Origin: Granulicoccus phenolivorans DSM 17626 = NBRC 107789 = JCM 15570
GTDB taxonomy: Bacteria > Actinomycetota > Actinomycetes > Propionibacteriales > Propionibacteriaceae
Direction of reading: 5' to 3'
Assembly: GCF_000423085.1 (NCBI RefSeq)
Contig: NZ_AUHH01000013.1
Span: 1-64,000 of the forward strand
Length of the DNA: 64,000 nt
Under the pieces are notes generated by a model. It was not told the DNA's origin. It saw only the letters and a list, made by a program, of their open reading frames with translations, and made no database searches. How positions within the stretch are numbered: position 1 is the stretch's first letter; each line of letters begins with the position of its first letter. Of this stretch, positions 45,033 through 53,411 are shown in pieces. Both the position numbers and the translations under genes were made by a program.

Positions 45033-45102
45033 AACGAGCGAAGGGCCATGTCGGGGAGCGAGTACTGCTGAGATCGCTCCCCGGGCTGAATCTTCGCTCG
45101 TT
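45033..45102. repeat. Nested palindrome, copy 4
   Basis: The most regular copy: outer arms 45033-45043 and 45092-45102 (11 bp) and inner arms 45053-45061 and 45074-45082 (9 bp) are all perfect, with symmetric 9-nt and 9-nt internal loops and a 12-nt apex. Confidence 0.9.
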
Positions 45103-45112
45103 TGATCCAGCT

Positions 45113-45301
45113 TCGCCGCCCGACCAGGAATCCTCGACGCCCGCCCACTAATCGTCGCTGCCCGACCAGGAGCCCCCGCTGCCCGACCAGGAGCCCCCGC
45201 CGCCCGGCCAGGAGCCCTCGCCGGCCGACCAGAAATCCTCGCCGCCCGAGCAGGAATCCTCGCCGCCCGAGCAGGAATCCTCGCGGCCCGGTCACGGAGC
45301 C
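45113..45301. repeat. 21-bp tandem array, nine copies
   Basis: Nine consecutive 21-bp units of the type tcgccgcccgaccaggaatc plus c. Shorter runs of the same unit fill the spaces between the four palindromes. In minus-strand translation they give GFLVGRR-like heptads. Confidence 0.88.
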
Positions 45302-45354
45302 AGTCCAGAGCCCAAGACCCTCCCTGACCGGGCCCCGGCGTACAGGATGCCCGC

Positions 45355-46122
45355 TCAGGCCTCCAGGAAGGCCTTCAGAGCCTTGGTGAACAACTCCGGC
45401 TGATCGGAGTGGACCCAGTGCCGGGCACCCGGGATCAGGATCTTCTCGGCGTTCGGGAACAGCCGGTACAGGGCCTCGTCGTATTCGGGCAGGACATAGT
45501 CCGACTCGGCGCCGCCGATCAGCAGGGTCGGCTTGGTGAAGGGCTCCTCAGTGACCTCGGGGAAGGCCCGGACCACATTCATCCGGCGCGCGAGCAGGTC
45601 CAGATTCATGTGCCAGGACCAGGTCCCGGTCTTGGGGTCGCGGTGCAGATTCTGCAGCAGGAACTGCCGGACCGCATTGCTGTGCACGCCCTGGCTCTCG
45701 AGCCAGTCCTCGGCGTCGCGGCGTCGTTCCAGCGCGTCCAGATCCATGCTCTGCATCGCCGCGATCATCACATCGAAGTCCCGCCCGGGCGGGTAGGTGA
45801 CCGGCTCGGAGTCGACCAGGACCAGCTTGTGGATCATCTCGGGGTGGCGCAGGGCGATCAGCATCGCGTTCTTGGCACCCATCGAATGCCCGACCAGGTC
45901 GATCGGGGCCCACTGCTCGAGGAACTCCGCGATCTGGTCGGACATCGAGATGTAGGTGAAGTCCTCGGTCCAGGACGAGCGGCCGTGGTTGGGGGCATCG
46001 ACCAGGACGGTGTGCCGGCTGAGCGCTCGCGCGGGCGAGGTCCAGTTCCGCCCCTGCCCGAACACGCCGTGCAGGAAGGCGACCGTGGGTGTCCCGTGCC
46101 CGTACTCGGTGTAGTGAATCAA
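45355..46122 (-). CDS. Alpha/beta-fold hydrolase
   Basis: A 255-residue hydrolase of the YbfF/epoxide-hydrolase-like group. FLHGVFGQGRNWT is the oxyanion segment, DLVGHSMGAKNAML the nucleophile elbow with Ser, VLVDAPNHGRS a conserved early Asp loop, and GARHWVHSDQPELF the catalytic His. The start is taken as TTG at 46122 because GGGAG lies 5 nt before it; no ATG or GTG fits better. It starts 28 nt after the small upstream gene and is the last of the minus-strand unit. Confidence 0.85.
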   Translation of the reverse strand: MIHYTEYGHGTPTVAFLHGVFGQGRNWTSPARALSRHTVLVDAPNHGRSSWTEDFTYISMSDQIAEFLEQWAPIDLVGHSMGAKNAMLIALRHPEMIHKLVLVDSEPVTYPPGRDFDVMIAAMQSMDLDALERRRDAEDWLESQGVHSNAVRQFLLQNLHRDPKTGTWSWHMNLDLLARRMNVVRAFPEVTEEPFTKPTLLIGGAESDYVLPEYDEALYRLFPNAEKILIPGARHWVHSDQPELFTKALKAFLEA

Positions 46123-46150
46123 CTCGACTCCCGTCGTCGCAGGTGATGGT

Positions 46151-46426
46151 TCAGCGCTTGCGGTCCCAGCACCAGCTGTGCCAGTGGCGGCGGTAATCCA
46201 TGGCCGAAGATGCACCGATCGGCGGGATCCGGGGCCACACGACCACGTGTGCCAGACCAGGAGCAATATTGCCCCCACAACCGGGGCACAGATAGGCCTT
46301 CTCAGATCGGCCGACGGGAATCGGCCGCACCAACCACTCACCGTCCGAGCGGGTCACCGCTGCAGGGTGCCCGCCGGACAGTGGTCGATGCGGCCGAGTG
46401 TGTTTGCTCGGGCGTTTGCGGCCCAT
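46151..46426 (-). CDS. Small protein with CxxC and His residues, unknown function
   Basis: A 91-residue basic protein. CPGC (residues 47-50), His60, His81, His83 and Cys86 (AYLCPGCGG, GLAHVVVW, RRHWHSWCW) resemble a treble-clef zinc site of the HNH-like type. Actinobacterial relatives are often labelled ATP/GTP-binding protein without basis. The middle WLVRPIPVGRSEKAY matches that group. A degenerate -10 (CACACT) ends 6 nt before the ATG. Confidence 0.78.
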   Translation of the reverse strand: MGRKRPSKHTRPHRPLSGGHPAAVTRSDGEWLVRPIPVGRSEKAYLCPGCGGNIAPGLAHVVVWPRIPPIGASSAMDYRRHWHSWCWDRKR

Positions 46427-46484
46427 GGAAGAAGTGTGCCCCGGGGGCGGAAACCGGCGCCGTGCCGGACCACCCCCGAGCGGC

Positions 46485-47687
46485 TCAGGTCCAGTCGCGG
46501 ATGTCCTGGACGGCCGAGGCCGGGGCCAGGGCGTACGCCAGCTGCTCGAGCAACCGGACCGGCTTGTCACCGGGCTCGGCGGTCTCGGCGAAGACGGCCT
46601 GCTGCGCGGTGAGCACTTCCTTCGGACCGATCTCGGCGAGCATCTGGAACGGTCCGGGCATCCGACAGCCGAGCTGCATGCCGGTGTCGATGTCGTTCGG
46701 GATGGCGTAGCCGGTCTGCACCATCCGCAGCGCCTCGTTGAGGTACGGCGCGACCAGGCGCAGCGGGAGCTCGTCACCGCGGGTCTGCCGCGGCAGCGAG
46801 ACCGGGCCCGGGTCGTCGGTGGCGCCCTTCTCGTCATAGGTGTAGAAGCCGCGGCCGGACTTGTTGCCCAGCAGACCGGCCTCGACCATCGAGGTGAGCA
46901 GCGCCGGCGGAGCGTTGCGGCGGTCCTTGGTCTCCTCGTACATCCGCTCCAGCACCGCGAGCGCGACGTCATTGCCGACCAGGTCACACAGCTGCAGCGG
47001 GCCCATCGGGTACCCGGCCTGCTCGACCATCGCCGAGTCCAGTTCCTCGCGGGTGCAGTAGTGCTCCTCGTAGAGCCGGACCGCATTGCTGAGGTAGGGG
47101 ATCAGCAGGGCGTTGACGATGAAGCCGGCCCGGTCGCGGCACAGGATCGGCTCCTTGCCCAGCGAGCGCAGCAGCCCAATGAGGCGATCGACGTGCTCGT
47201 CTGCGGTGTGCAGGGTCCGGATCACCTCGACCAGCTTCTGCACCGGCGCCGGGTTGAAGAAGTGCACCCCCACCACGCGGGAGGGATTCTTCGTCACCGC
47301 CGCGATCGCGGTGATCGACAGCGAGGAGGTGTTGGTCGCCAGGATGGCATGTTCCGGAGCCGCCTCATCGATCACCCGGAAGATGCTGGCCTTCAGCTCC
47401 GGGTTCTCGTTGACAGCCTCGATGACGAGGTCGCAGTCGGACACGTCGGTGTTGTCCGTGGAGAACTGGATCCGTCCGATCAGCGCGGCGGCGTCCTCTT
47501 CGGACATCTTGCCCCGCTTGACGGCACGACCGGTCGACTTCTGCAGGATGGCGCGTCCCCGGTCGAGGGCAGCATCGTTGTACTCGATACCGCGGACGGC
47601 GTAGCCGCCCTTGGCGAATACCTCGGCAATGCCGGCACCCATGGTGCCCAGACCGATGACAGCGACCTTCGAGATCTCTTTAGTCAC
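46485..47687 (-). CDS. 3-hydroxyacyl-CoA / 3-hydroxybutyryl-CoA dehydrogenase
   Basis: A 400-residue NAD(P)-dependent enzyme of fatty-acid or hydroxybutyrate metabolism. Rossmann motif VIGLGTMGAGIAEVFA is near the N-terminus, followed by LATNTSSLSITAIA, the catalytic His in VGVHFFNPAPVQKLVEVI, and CRDRAGFIVNALLIPYLSNA. A C-terminal repeat of the dimerisation domain (about 300-385) makes it longer than the 285-residue butyrate-type enzymes. GTG start at 47687, with AAGACT 7 nt upstream as a poor -10. Confidence 0.92.
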   Translation of the reverse strand: MTKEISKVAVIGLGTMGAGIAEVFAKGGYAVRGIEYNDAALDRGRAILQKSTGRAVKRGKMSEEDAAALIGRIQFSTDNTDVSDCDLVIEAVNENPELKASIFRVIDEAAPEHAILATNTSSLSITAIAAVTKNPSRVVGVHFFNPAPVQKLVEVIRTLHTADEHVDRLIGLLRSLGKEPILCRDRAGFIVNALLIPYLSNAVRLYEEHYCTREELDSAMVEQAGYPMGPLQLCDLVGNDVALAVLERMYEETKDRRNAPPALLTSMVEAGLLGNKSGRGFYTYDEKGATDDPGPVSLPRQTRGDELPLRLVAPYLNEALRMVQTGYAIPNDIDTGMQLGCRMPGPFQMLAEIGPKEVLTAQQAVFAETAEPGDKPVRLLEQLAYALAPASAVQDIRDWT

Positions 47688-47765
47688 GGGTGGCAGTCTT
47701 GCACAGTGCGGGCCGGATCACGGAACCCGCGACGAGGGTGGAATGTGACCTGAATCACCTGTCGG

Positions 47766-48704
47766 TCACGCGGTCGATTGCCCGACCCAGAAGCCGTCGG
47801 GCAACCGGAGTCGGGGCGCCACGACCCGGGCCAGAACCTCCCGCAGATCAATACTGCACGGCAGCCCGCCCTCGGCGGTCAGCGCCCCCGGCTGCAGCGA
47901 ATCGATCCGGGTGCGCAGCTGGTACGCACCGGGTTCGGGCTCGCCGGGTCCCGGGTCGGCACCACCCGCGTCGCCGAACCCGCCGCCGGCCAGGAACATC
48001 GCGCTGGCCTGGCCGTGCTCGAGGCCGCCGCCGCTGTTCTGGGCCACCTGGCGGCCGAACTCGGTCACCGTCAGCACGGTGGTGCGCTGCCACTGGGCGC
48101 CCAGCGCGGCCGGCAACGCGGCGATCGTGGCGGCCAGCCGGGTCGCCCGGCGGCTGAACCAGCCCTGCGGGTCGGCGGAGTTGCCGGCGCTGTGGTGCAT
48201 GTCCCAGTTGCCCAGGGTGAGTGAAGTCACGTGTACGCCGGCGGCCCGGACGCCGACGAGGTCCAGCGTGTCGGCCAGCCGGGCCCGTTCGGTGAAGTGC
48301 GAGCTCGACGGCTCGGGCAGGCCGACCCCGTGCACGATGCTCAGTTCCTGTCGCTGCCACAACGTCAGCAGGTCGGCGAGCCCCGGATGCAGGCCCCAGC
48401 GGGTCCCGAGCGGGGTCAACCGATCCCCGGGCAGGGCGAGGTCCGGCCGGGCCCGGCGGTAATCAGCGTCGTCCAACGGGGCCACCGCGGCGAGCCCGTC
48501 GAAGCCCCCGTCGAGAAACAACACGATCAGGTGGCTGGATTCCGGACCGTCGGGGAGACCGGCACCGGCGGGGGCGTCGGCGGCCCGGGCGGGCGCGGCC
48601 GCACCGAATACCGGTGCGGCGGCCAGCACTGCCCCCAGACCCGCGGCGGCGCCGAGGACGGAGCGTCGTGGCAGGCGGTACCCGGTTGTACTGGTGCTCG
48701 GCAT
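47766..48704 (-). CDS. DUF1501 Tat-exported protein, internally shortened
   Basis: A 312-residue protein with a twin-arginine signal (LPRRSVLGAAAG, then AAPARAADAPAG). The body matches DUF1501 sulfatase-like proteins: LIVLFLDGGFDGLAAVAP, LHPGLADLLTLWQRQELSIVHGVG, HVTSLTLGNWDMH and TVLTVTEFGRQVAQNSGGGLEHG. It lacks about 100 residues that normally lie between the SSSHFT and NWDMH regions. The frame is intact, so the gene may still be expressed. AAGGAG lies 4 nt before the ATG. Confidence 0.82.
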   Translation of the reverse strand: MPSTSTTGYRLPRRSVLGAAAGLGAVLAAAPVFGAAAPARAADAPAGAGLPDGPESSHLIVLFLDGGFDGLAAVAPLDDADYRRARPDLALPGDRLTPLGTRWGLHPGLADLLTLWQRQELSIVHGVGLPEPSSSHFTERARLADTLDLVGVRAAGVHVTSLTLGNWDMHHSAGNSADPQGWFSRRATRLAATIAALPAALGAQWQRTTVLTVTEFGRQVAQNSGGGLEHGQASAMFLAGGGFGDAGGADPGPGEPEPGAYQLRTRIDSLQPGALTAEGGLPCSIDLREVLARVVAPRLRLPDGFWVGQSTA

Positions 48705-48788
48705 CTGGCTCCTTCGACGACCCGGCCAGGGTCCCGGACGCATCCGAGGGCCCGGGCCCATTCTGCCCGAGCCCCGAAATCCGCCTCC

Positions 48789-48794
48789 TAGACT
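48789..48794 (+). promoter_or_regulatory. Leaderless-type -10
   Basis: TAGACT ends 6 nt before the ATG at 48801. Confidence 0.65.
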
Positions 48795-48800
48795 GGGTGC

Positions 48801-49340
48801 ATGAGTCAGCCGGAGTACGCCGAGGAGCCACTGCGGGCCCGGCCCGCGCCGTGGGATCCCGAGGGCCCGGATCCGCTGGCGCACCTGTACGCCGGTCCCG
48901 GAGCCGGGCCGGCCGAGCGCCGCGGACCCACCCCCGCCGTCCCGGTGCCCCCCACCGACCCGTACGCCGATCTCCCCGAACCCGGCGTGCCGGCGTACCT
49001 GCTGCCCCCGGGGGCGCTGCCGCAGCAACTGCCGACGTCCGCGCCGGGGTCGACGGACCTGGTGCGGCCCGCGGCCGGCGTCCAGCCCTATCGACCGGAG
49101 GACCGCGAGCAGCATCCGCTGGCCGAGCGGGTGGCGATGCTGGGGTGGCTCAGTCTGGGGCTCTCGGTGACCGCGCCGCTGGCCTGGTACTGGGGAAGTC
49201 GGGCGCGGGCGGACTTTCGGCGGGAGCCGGACCGCTACGACACCACGCCGGTGAACCTGGGCTGGATGCTGGGCGTGGTCCAGACGATCGGCCTGGCGCT
49301 GGCCCTCGGGCTGCTCGGGGTCATCGTGCTGATGTCCTGA
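48801..49340 (+). CDS. Proline-rich membrane protein, DUF4190-like
   Basis: A 179-residue protein: residues 1-105 are Pro/Gly/Ala-rich and probably disordered in the cytoplasm, followed by two helices (MLGWLSLGLSVTAPLAWYWG and NLGWMLGVVQTIGLALALGL) around a short basic loop. This matches the DUF4190-like two-helix domain common in actinobacteria. Function unknown. Confidence 0.7.
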   Translation: MSQPEYAEEPLRARPAPWDPEGPDPLAHLYAGPGAGPAERRGPTPAVPVPPTDPYADLPEPGVPAYLLPPGALPQQLPTSAPGSTDLVRPAAGVQPYRPEDREQHPLAERVAMLGWLSLGLSVTAPLAWYWGSRARADFRREPDRYDTTPVNLGWMLGVVQTIGLALALGLLGVIVLMS

Positions 49341-49396
49341 CCCGCGGACCGGCCGACCGGACCCTGACGAGGGACCGCTCGGTGCGGCCGCCGGGG

Positions 49397-49402
49397 TAGA
49401 GT
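49397..49402 (+). promoter_or_regulatory. Leaderless-type -10 of nucS
   Basis: TAGAGT ends 7 nt before the GTG at 49410. Confidence 0.65.
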
Positions 49403-49409
49403 CTGCCCG

Positions 49410-50120
49410 GTGCGTTTGGTGATTGCTCGCTGTCAGGTCGACTATGCCGGAAGGCTCTCGGCCCATCTTCCGATGGCCACCCGGTTGATCATGGTGAAGG
49501 CCGATGGGGCGGTGTCGGTGCATGCCGATGACCGGGCGTACAAGCCGCTGAACTGGATGAGCGCGCCGTGCCGGCTGACCGTACGCCCGCCCAGTGCCGA
49601 CGAGGCCGCCGTCACCGCCGAGCTGGAGGACCGGATTCAGGAGGTGTGGGAGGTCAAGGGCCGCGAGGAGGATCGACTGCAGATCTCGATCGCGGAGATC
49701 CTGCACGACCACACCCACGAACTCGGGGTGGATCCGGGGCTGCAGAAGGACGGGGTCGAGGCCCACCTGCAGCAACTGCTCGCCGAGAACCCCGCAGCGC
49801 TGGGCGCCGGCCTCACCCTGGTCCGCCGGGAGTACCCCACCGCGATCGGTCCGGTGGATCTGATGTGCCGCAACGACGCCGGCGGCTATGTCGCGATCGA
49901 GGTCAAGCGGCGCGGCGAGATCGACGGCGTGGAGCAACTCACCCGCTACCTGGAACTGTTGCGTCGCGACAGCCTGCTCGGGGAGGTCGAGGGGGTCTTC
50001 GCCGCCCAGCAGATCAAGCCGCAGGCCAAGGTCCTCGCCCACGATCGCGGGATCCGGTGCGTCACCGTCGACTACGACGCCCTGCGCGGACTCGACGATC
50101 CGCAGGACCGGTTGTTCTGA
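49410..50120 (+). CDS. nucS: Mismatch-specific endonuclease NucS/EndoMS
   Basis: A 236-residue nuclease for the MutS-independent mismatch repair of actinobacteria. The N-terminal beta domain ([22 protein letters not shown]) binds DNA; the C-terminal RecB-like domain has the catalytic Asp in GPVDLMC and the Glu-x-Lys in VAIEVKRRG. The protein ends in RLF after an acidic stretch, the type of tail that binds the sliding clamp. GTG start next to a -10. Confidence 0.95.
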   Translation: MRLVIARCQVDYAGRLSAHLPMATRLIMVKADGAVSVHADDRAYKPLNWMSAPCRLTVRPPSADEAAVTAELEDRIQEVWEVKGREEDRLQISIAEILHDHTHELGVDPGLQKDGVEAHLQQLLAENPAALGAGLTLVRREYPTAIGPVDLMCRNDAGGYVAIEVKRRGEIDGVEQLTRYLELLRRDSLLGEVEGVFAAQQIKPQAKVLAHDRGIRCVTVDYDALRGLDDPQDRLF

Positions 50121-50188
50121 CCCCCGGGTGCCGCGGCATTACGCGGCGGGAAACCTGCCGACGACGGCCGGTCAACGTACGCCGAGGC

Positions 50189-51592
50189 TCAGCTTCGGTC
50201 GAGCTTGGGGATCAACACCTCGCGGTAGAGCAGCAGCAGCGAGGCCGCGGTCGGGATGGCCAGCAGCGCGCCGACGATACCGAACAGCAGCCCACCGATG
50301 ACCGCCGCGACGATCACCACCGCCCCGGGCACCTCGACCGAGCGCTTCATCACGTTCGGCTGCACGAAGTACGCCTCGAACTGCTGGTAGACCAGGAAGT
50401 ACACCACCGTGATGATCGCCTGGGTGGGCCCGAGGTTCGCCAGCGCGACCAGGGCCACCAGCACCATCGAGATGTTGGTGCCCACCAGCGGGATGAAGGC
50501 GAACATGGCCACCATCACCGCGAGCGCCAGGGCGTACTGGCCCAGGCCGAGGATCATCATGAAAATGAACGAGCAGGTACCCGACAGGGTCACCACCACG
50601 AACATGCCGCTCAGGTAGCCGCCGATCCGTTCGAACATCTCATCGGCCAGGTACTTCGCCCGCGGCCGGCTCGAGGCCGGTGCCAGCCGGTAGATCACAT
50701 TCTTGATCTGCGGCAGGGAGGCCAGGAAGTACAGGGTGAGGACCACCGTCAGGACGATCGAGACCACCGCGTTGGCCACCACCACGAAGCCGCCGTAGAC
50801 GTTGTTGAGCACGGCGTCGGGGGAGAGCAGGCCGGTGAGGCTGTCGATGATCTTGTACTGGGCGTCCAGTCGGGCAAAGGTGTCCGAACTGCGGAAGCTG
50901 CTCAGGAAGGCCGGGGCATTGGTCACCAGCCGGGTGATCTGGTCCACGAAGACGGGGACGATCGCCCAGCCGGCCAGGACCAGGACGCCGAGTCCGACCA
51001 GGATGACCAGGATCAGCGCGAGGCCCCGTTTCACGCCACGGCGGACGAGCCATTCGACGATCGGATTCAGGCCGAGTGCGAGGAACAGCGAGAAGACCAC
51101 CACGATCAGGATGTTCTTCACCTGGGTGGCCATGTCGGCCAGGGCCACGGCCAGGATGACCCCGAGGGCGCCGGTGAAGCCGATCGCGAACGGCGACATC
51201 TGCAGCAGCCGCGTCGGGATCCCGCGGTCGGGGGTGGGTGGGGCCTGCTCGGTGCCATCGGCCGGGGCCGGGGCGGCAGTCATTTCGGGATCGGGGAGTC
51301 GGTCCGGGTGCCGGTCGGGGCGTTTGGTGATCCGGCGCAGGCGGGCCAGCAGCGAGGGGCGGCCGGCCGGCTCGGTGGCCGCTGGGGCAGCCTCGGGGAC
51401 GGGTCCGGTGCCGGAGGAAGCCGACGGGGCCGCCTCGCCCACGACCGGAGTGCTCTCGGCCGAGGTCTCGTCAGCGACCGCGGCGGAATCGCTCGCCGAC
51501 GCCGGTCCGGCCGCGATCCGTTCGGCCCGGGTCGGTTCGCGCGACCCCTCCTCGCCCGGCCGGGGCGCTGCCTCCTCCGAGCGGTTGCTCAT
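50189..51592 (-). CDS. AI-2E family transporter
   Basis: A 467-residue membrane protein. The first 120 residues are hydrophilic, rich in Ala/Glu/Pro; the rest has about eight helices with the family features NILIVVVFSLFLALGLNPIVEWL and FIPLVGTNISMVLVALVAL. Family members export autoinducer-2 or act as Na/H antiporters; the substrate here is unknown. Its ATG overlaps the stop of the DivIVA-like gene (ATGA), tying the two together. Confidence 0.88.
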   Translation of the reverse strand: MSNRSEEAAPRPGEEGSREPTRAERIAAGPASASDSAAVADETSAESTPVVGEAAPSASSGTGPVPEAAPAATEPAGRPSLLARLRRITKRPDRHPDRLPDPEMTAAPAPADGTEQAPPTPDRGIPTRLLQMSPFAIGFTGALGVILAVALADMATQVKNILIVVVFSLFLALGLNPIVEWLVRRGVKRGLALILVILVGLGVLVLAGWAIVPVFVDQITRLVTNAPAFLSSFRSSDTFARLDAQYKIIDSLTGLLSPDAVLNNVYGGFVVVANAVVSIVLTVVLTLYFLASLPQIKNVIYRLAPASSRPRAKYLADEMFERIGGYLSGMFVVVTLSGTCSFIFMMILGLGQYALALAVMVAMFAFIPLVGTNISMVLVALVALANLGPTQAIITVVYFLVYQQFEAYFVQPNVMKRSVEVPGAVVIVAAVIGGLLFGIVGALLAIPTAASLLLLYREVLIPKLDRS

Positions 51593-52848
51593 TTCGTCGG
51601 GGTGCCCTGCGCCGACGGCTTACGGTTCGCCTCGGCGCGCGACGGGCTGTGCGCCGCCTGCTTGGGGGCGTTGTGCGGCAACAGCGCGGTGGCCTCGCCG
51701 TCGTTGCCGGCCAGATGCTTGGGCTGGGATTCCCGCCCGGCCGCCGGGACCACCGGCCGCTGCGCGGTCTGTTCGGGGTCGGACCCGGGGCCCGGTTCGG
51801 CGGCCATGTCCTCCAGCGCCGGGTAGTCCGGGAAGTCGGTTGCGGTCTGCGTGGCGAAGCTGGACAGGTTGGCCAGCTGGGCCAAGATCGCCTGCTTGCG
51901 CTGCCCGAGCATCTCCATCTCCCGGTGCAGTTCCTCGGAGCGGAAGTTGGCCCGCTCGTCGGCCTTCCGGGTGGTTTCCGCGGCGGACTTCTGCGCGTTG
52001 GCCAGGGTCATCTCGGCCTCGCGGGTGGCCCGCAGCTTGGTGGCCTCGGCCTCCTGATGGGCCTCGGCCCGGACCCGGGCCGCGTTGGCGACCTCCTGGG
52101 CCAGCAGCTTCTGGGCCTCGGTGTGGTTCCGGGTGGCATCGCTGAGCAGCTTGTTGCTCTGCTCGGCGGCCTGATCGTGCTCGACCTTGAGTCGGCTGAG
52201 CAACTGCTCGCGCTCGCTGGCCGAGGCGGCACGGATGTCGGCGGCCTGCTTCTCGGCGGCCTGCCGGACCTGAGCGGCCTCCAGGCGGGCGGTTTCCAGC
52301 AGCGAGGCGGCCTTGCGCTGACCCTCGGCGTGGGCCGCGGCCGACTCCTTCTGGGCACCGGTGACCAGCTTCTCGGCCTCGGCCTTGGCCAGGGTCACCT
52401 GCTCCATCGCCTGGCGTTCGAGGTCGGCGCGGGTCTGGGCCATTTCCTTGGTGGCCGCCGTCTTCATGTCGGCGGCTTCCTTCTCACCGGCCTCGCGGGC
52501 CTGCTGCCCCTGCCGACGGCCCTCTTCCTTGACCCGCTCGGCCTCGGTGGCGGCCCGGTCGGTCAGTTCCCGGGCCTGCACCTGGGCCAGCCGGAGCATC
52601 TCGGTGGCATTGGAGCCGAGGTGGGTGTAGTCGGGATTCTGCGGCACCGGCGCCGGGCGGTTCTGCAGTTCGCGTACCCGCTGGTCCAGCATCGCCACGC
52701 GCTCGCGCAACTGGCGTCGGTCGTTCTCCAGCTGCAGCACGTACTCATCGACCGCCTGCCGGTCGTATCCACGGAAGGGCGCGGTGGGAAAACTCCCCGC
52801 TCGGCTGGCTGCGGAATCAAAGAGATTCAGACCGGATTCATCGGCCAC
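51589..52848 (-). CDS. DivIVA-domain coiled-coil protein
   Basis: A 419-residue protein. The first 60 residues after a short lead are a DivIVA lipid-binding domain (FPTAPFRGYDRQAVDEYVLQL), followed by about 270 residues of Ala/Glu/Arg/Lys/Gln-rich coiled coil and a disordered tail from about 345. Such proteins mark poles or septa in actinobacteria, as Wag31, FilP and Scy do. The GTG at 52848 follows GAGGAGGAG. It is translationally coupled to the AI-2E transporter gene. Confidence 0.85.
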   Translation of the reverse strand: MADESGLNLFDSAASRAGSFPTAPFRGYDRQAVDEYVLQLENDRRQLRERVAMLDQRVRELQNRPAPVPQNPDYTHLGSNATEMLRLAQVQARELTDRAATEAERVKEEGRRQGQQAREAGEKEAADMKTAATKEMAQTRADLERQAMEQVTLAKAEAEKLVTGAQKESAAAHAEGQRKAASLLETARLEAAQVRQAAEKQAADIRAASASEREQLLSRLKVEHDQAAEQSNKLLSDATRNHTEAQKLLAQEVANAARVRAEAHQEAEATKLRATREAEMTLANAQKSAAETTRKADERANFRSEELHREMEMLGQRKQAILAQLANLSSFATQTATDFPDYPALEDMAAEPGPGSDPEQTAQRPVVPAAGRESQPKHLAGNDGEATALLPHNAPKQAAHSPSRAEANRKPSAQGTPTK

Positions 52849-52949
52849 GATGGCTCCTCCTCGGGGCAGGACGGCAGTCGGGTGCCGCAATCCGCGATGG
52901 ACTGCGTGACCACAGTACCCGCACCGTGCAGCAGATGCGGGAACCGCGC

Positions 52950-53399
52950 TCAGTGAGCCGCGTCGACCGGCGGTTCGGTCAGTTCCAGCAGCACCCCGCC
53001 GACATCCTTGGGGTGGCAGAAGTTGATCCGGGCACCGCCGGTGCCGCGCCGCGCCTCGGGGTAGAGCAGGCGTACGCCCCGCTCCCGCAGCGTCGCCGAG
53101 ACGGCGTCCAGGTCGGCGACCCGGTAGCACAGCTGCTGCATCCCCGGCCCCTTCTTGTCCAGGAACTTCGCGATCGTGGAGTCCTCGTTCAGCGGCGCCA
53201 GCAGCTGGATCTGGGCACTCTCGGGCAGCTGCGCGCCGGTGCCGATCATCGCCTCCTCCACCCCCTGGTCGAGGTTGCTCTCGCGGTGCAGCAGCCGGAA
53301 GCCCATGACTTCGGTGTGGAACTTGATCGCCTCGTCCAGGTCCGGGACCGCCAGGCCGACGTGATCGATGCAGACAAACAGGTCCGTGAGATTCTCCAT
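52950..53399 (-). CDS. mce: Methylmalonyl-CoA epimerase
   Basis: A 149-residue vicinal-oxygen-chelate enzyme that interconverts 2R- and 2S-methylmalonyl-CoA. Metal ligands are His in CIDHVGLAVPDLD, Glu/Gln in the middle (GMQQLCYRV) and Glu in VLLELTEP. VSATLRERGVRLLYPEARRG and GGARINFCHPKD are strikingly close to the Propionibacterium shermanii enzyme. With pduO it supports a B12-dependent propionate route. A TAGGCT -10 ends 6 nt before the ATG. Confidence 0.95.
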   Translation of the reverse strand: MENLTDLFVCIDHVGLAVPDLDEAIKFHTEVMGFRLLHRESNLDQGVEEAMIGTGAQLPESAQIQLLAPLNEDSTIAKFLDKKGPGMQQLCYRVADLDAVSATLRERGVRLLYPEARRGTGGARINFCHPKDVGGVLLELTEPPVDAAH

Positions 53400-53405
53400 G
53401 GGGCC

Positions 53406-53411
53406 AGCCTA
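53406..53411 (-). promoter_or_regulatory. Leaderless-type -10 of mce
   Basis: TAGGCT on the minus strand ends 6 nt before the ATG at 53399. Confidence 0.6.

Larger units (their letters stand above)
43879..45354. other. 1.5-kb gene-free block built of repeats
   Basis: No gene family is recognisable on either strand. The block contains an imperfect 21-bp inverted repeat (44045-44128), four nested palindromes at about 248-bp spacing and a nine-copy 21-bp tandem array, described separately. Short open frames on both strands encode only the repeated heptads. The first 120 bp are rich in ggagtcccgg-type repeats. Confidence 0.8.

Noticed and set aside
43879-45354. Insertion sequence remnant
   Set aside because: No transposase fragment and no terminal repeats with target duplication are visible; the block is built of short repeats.
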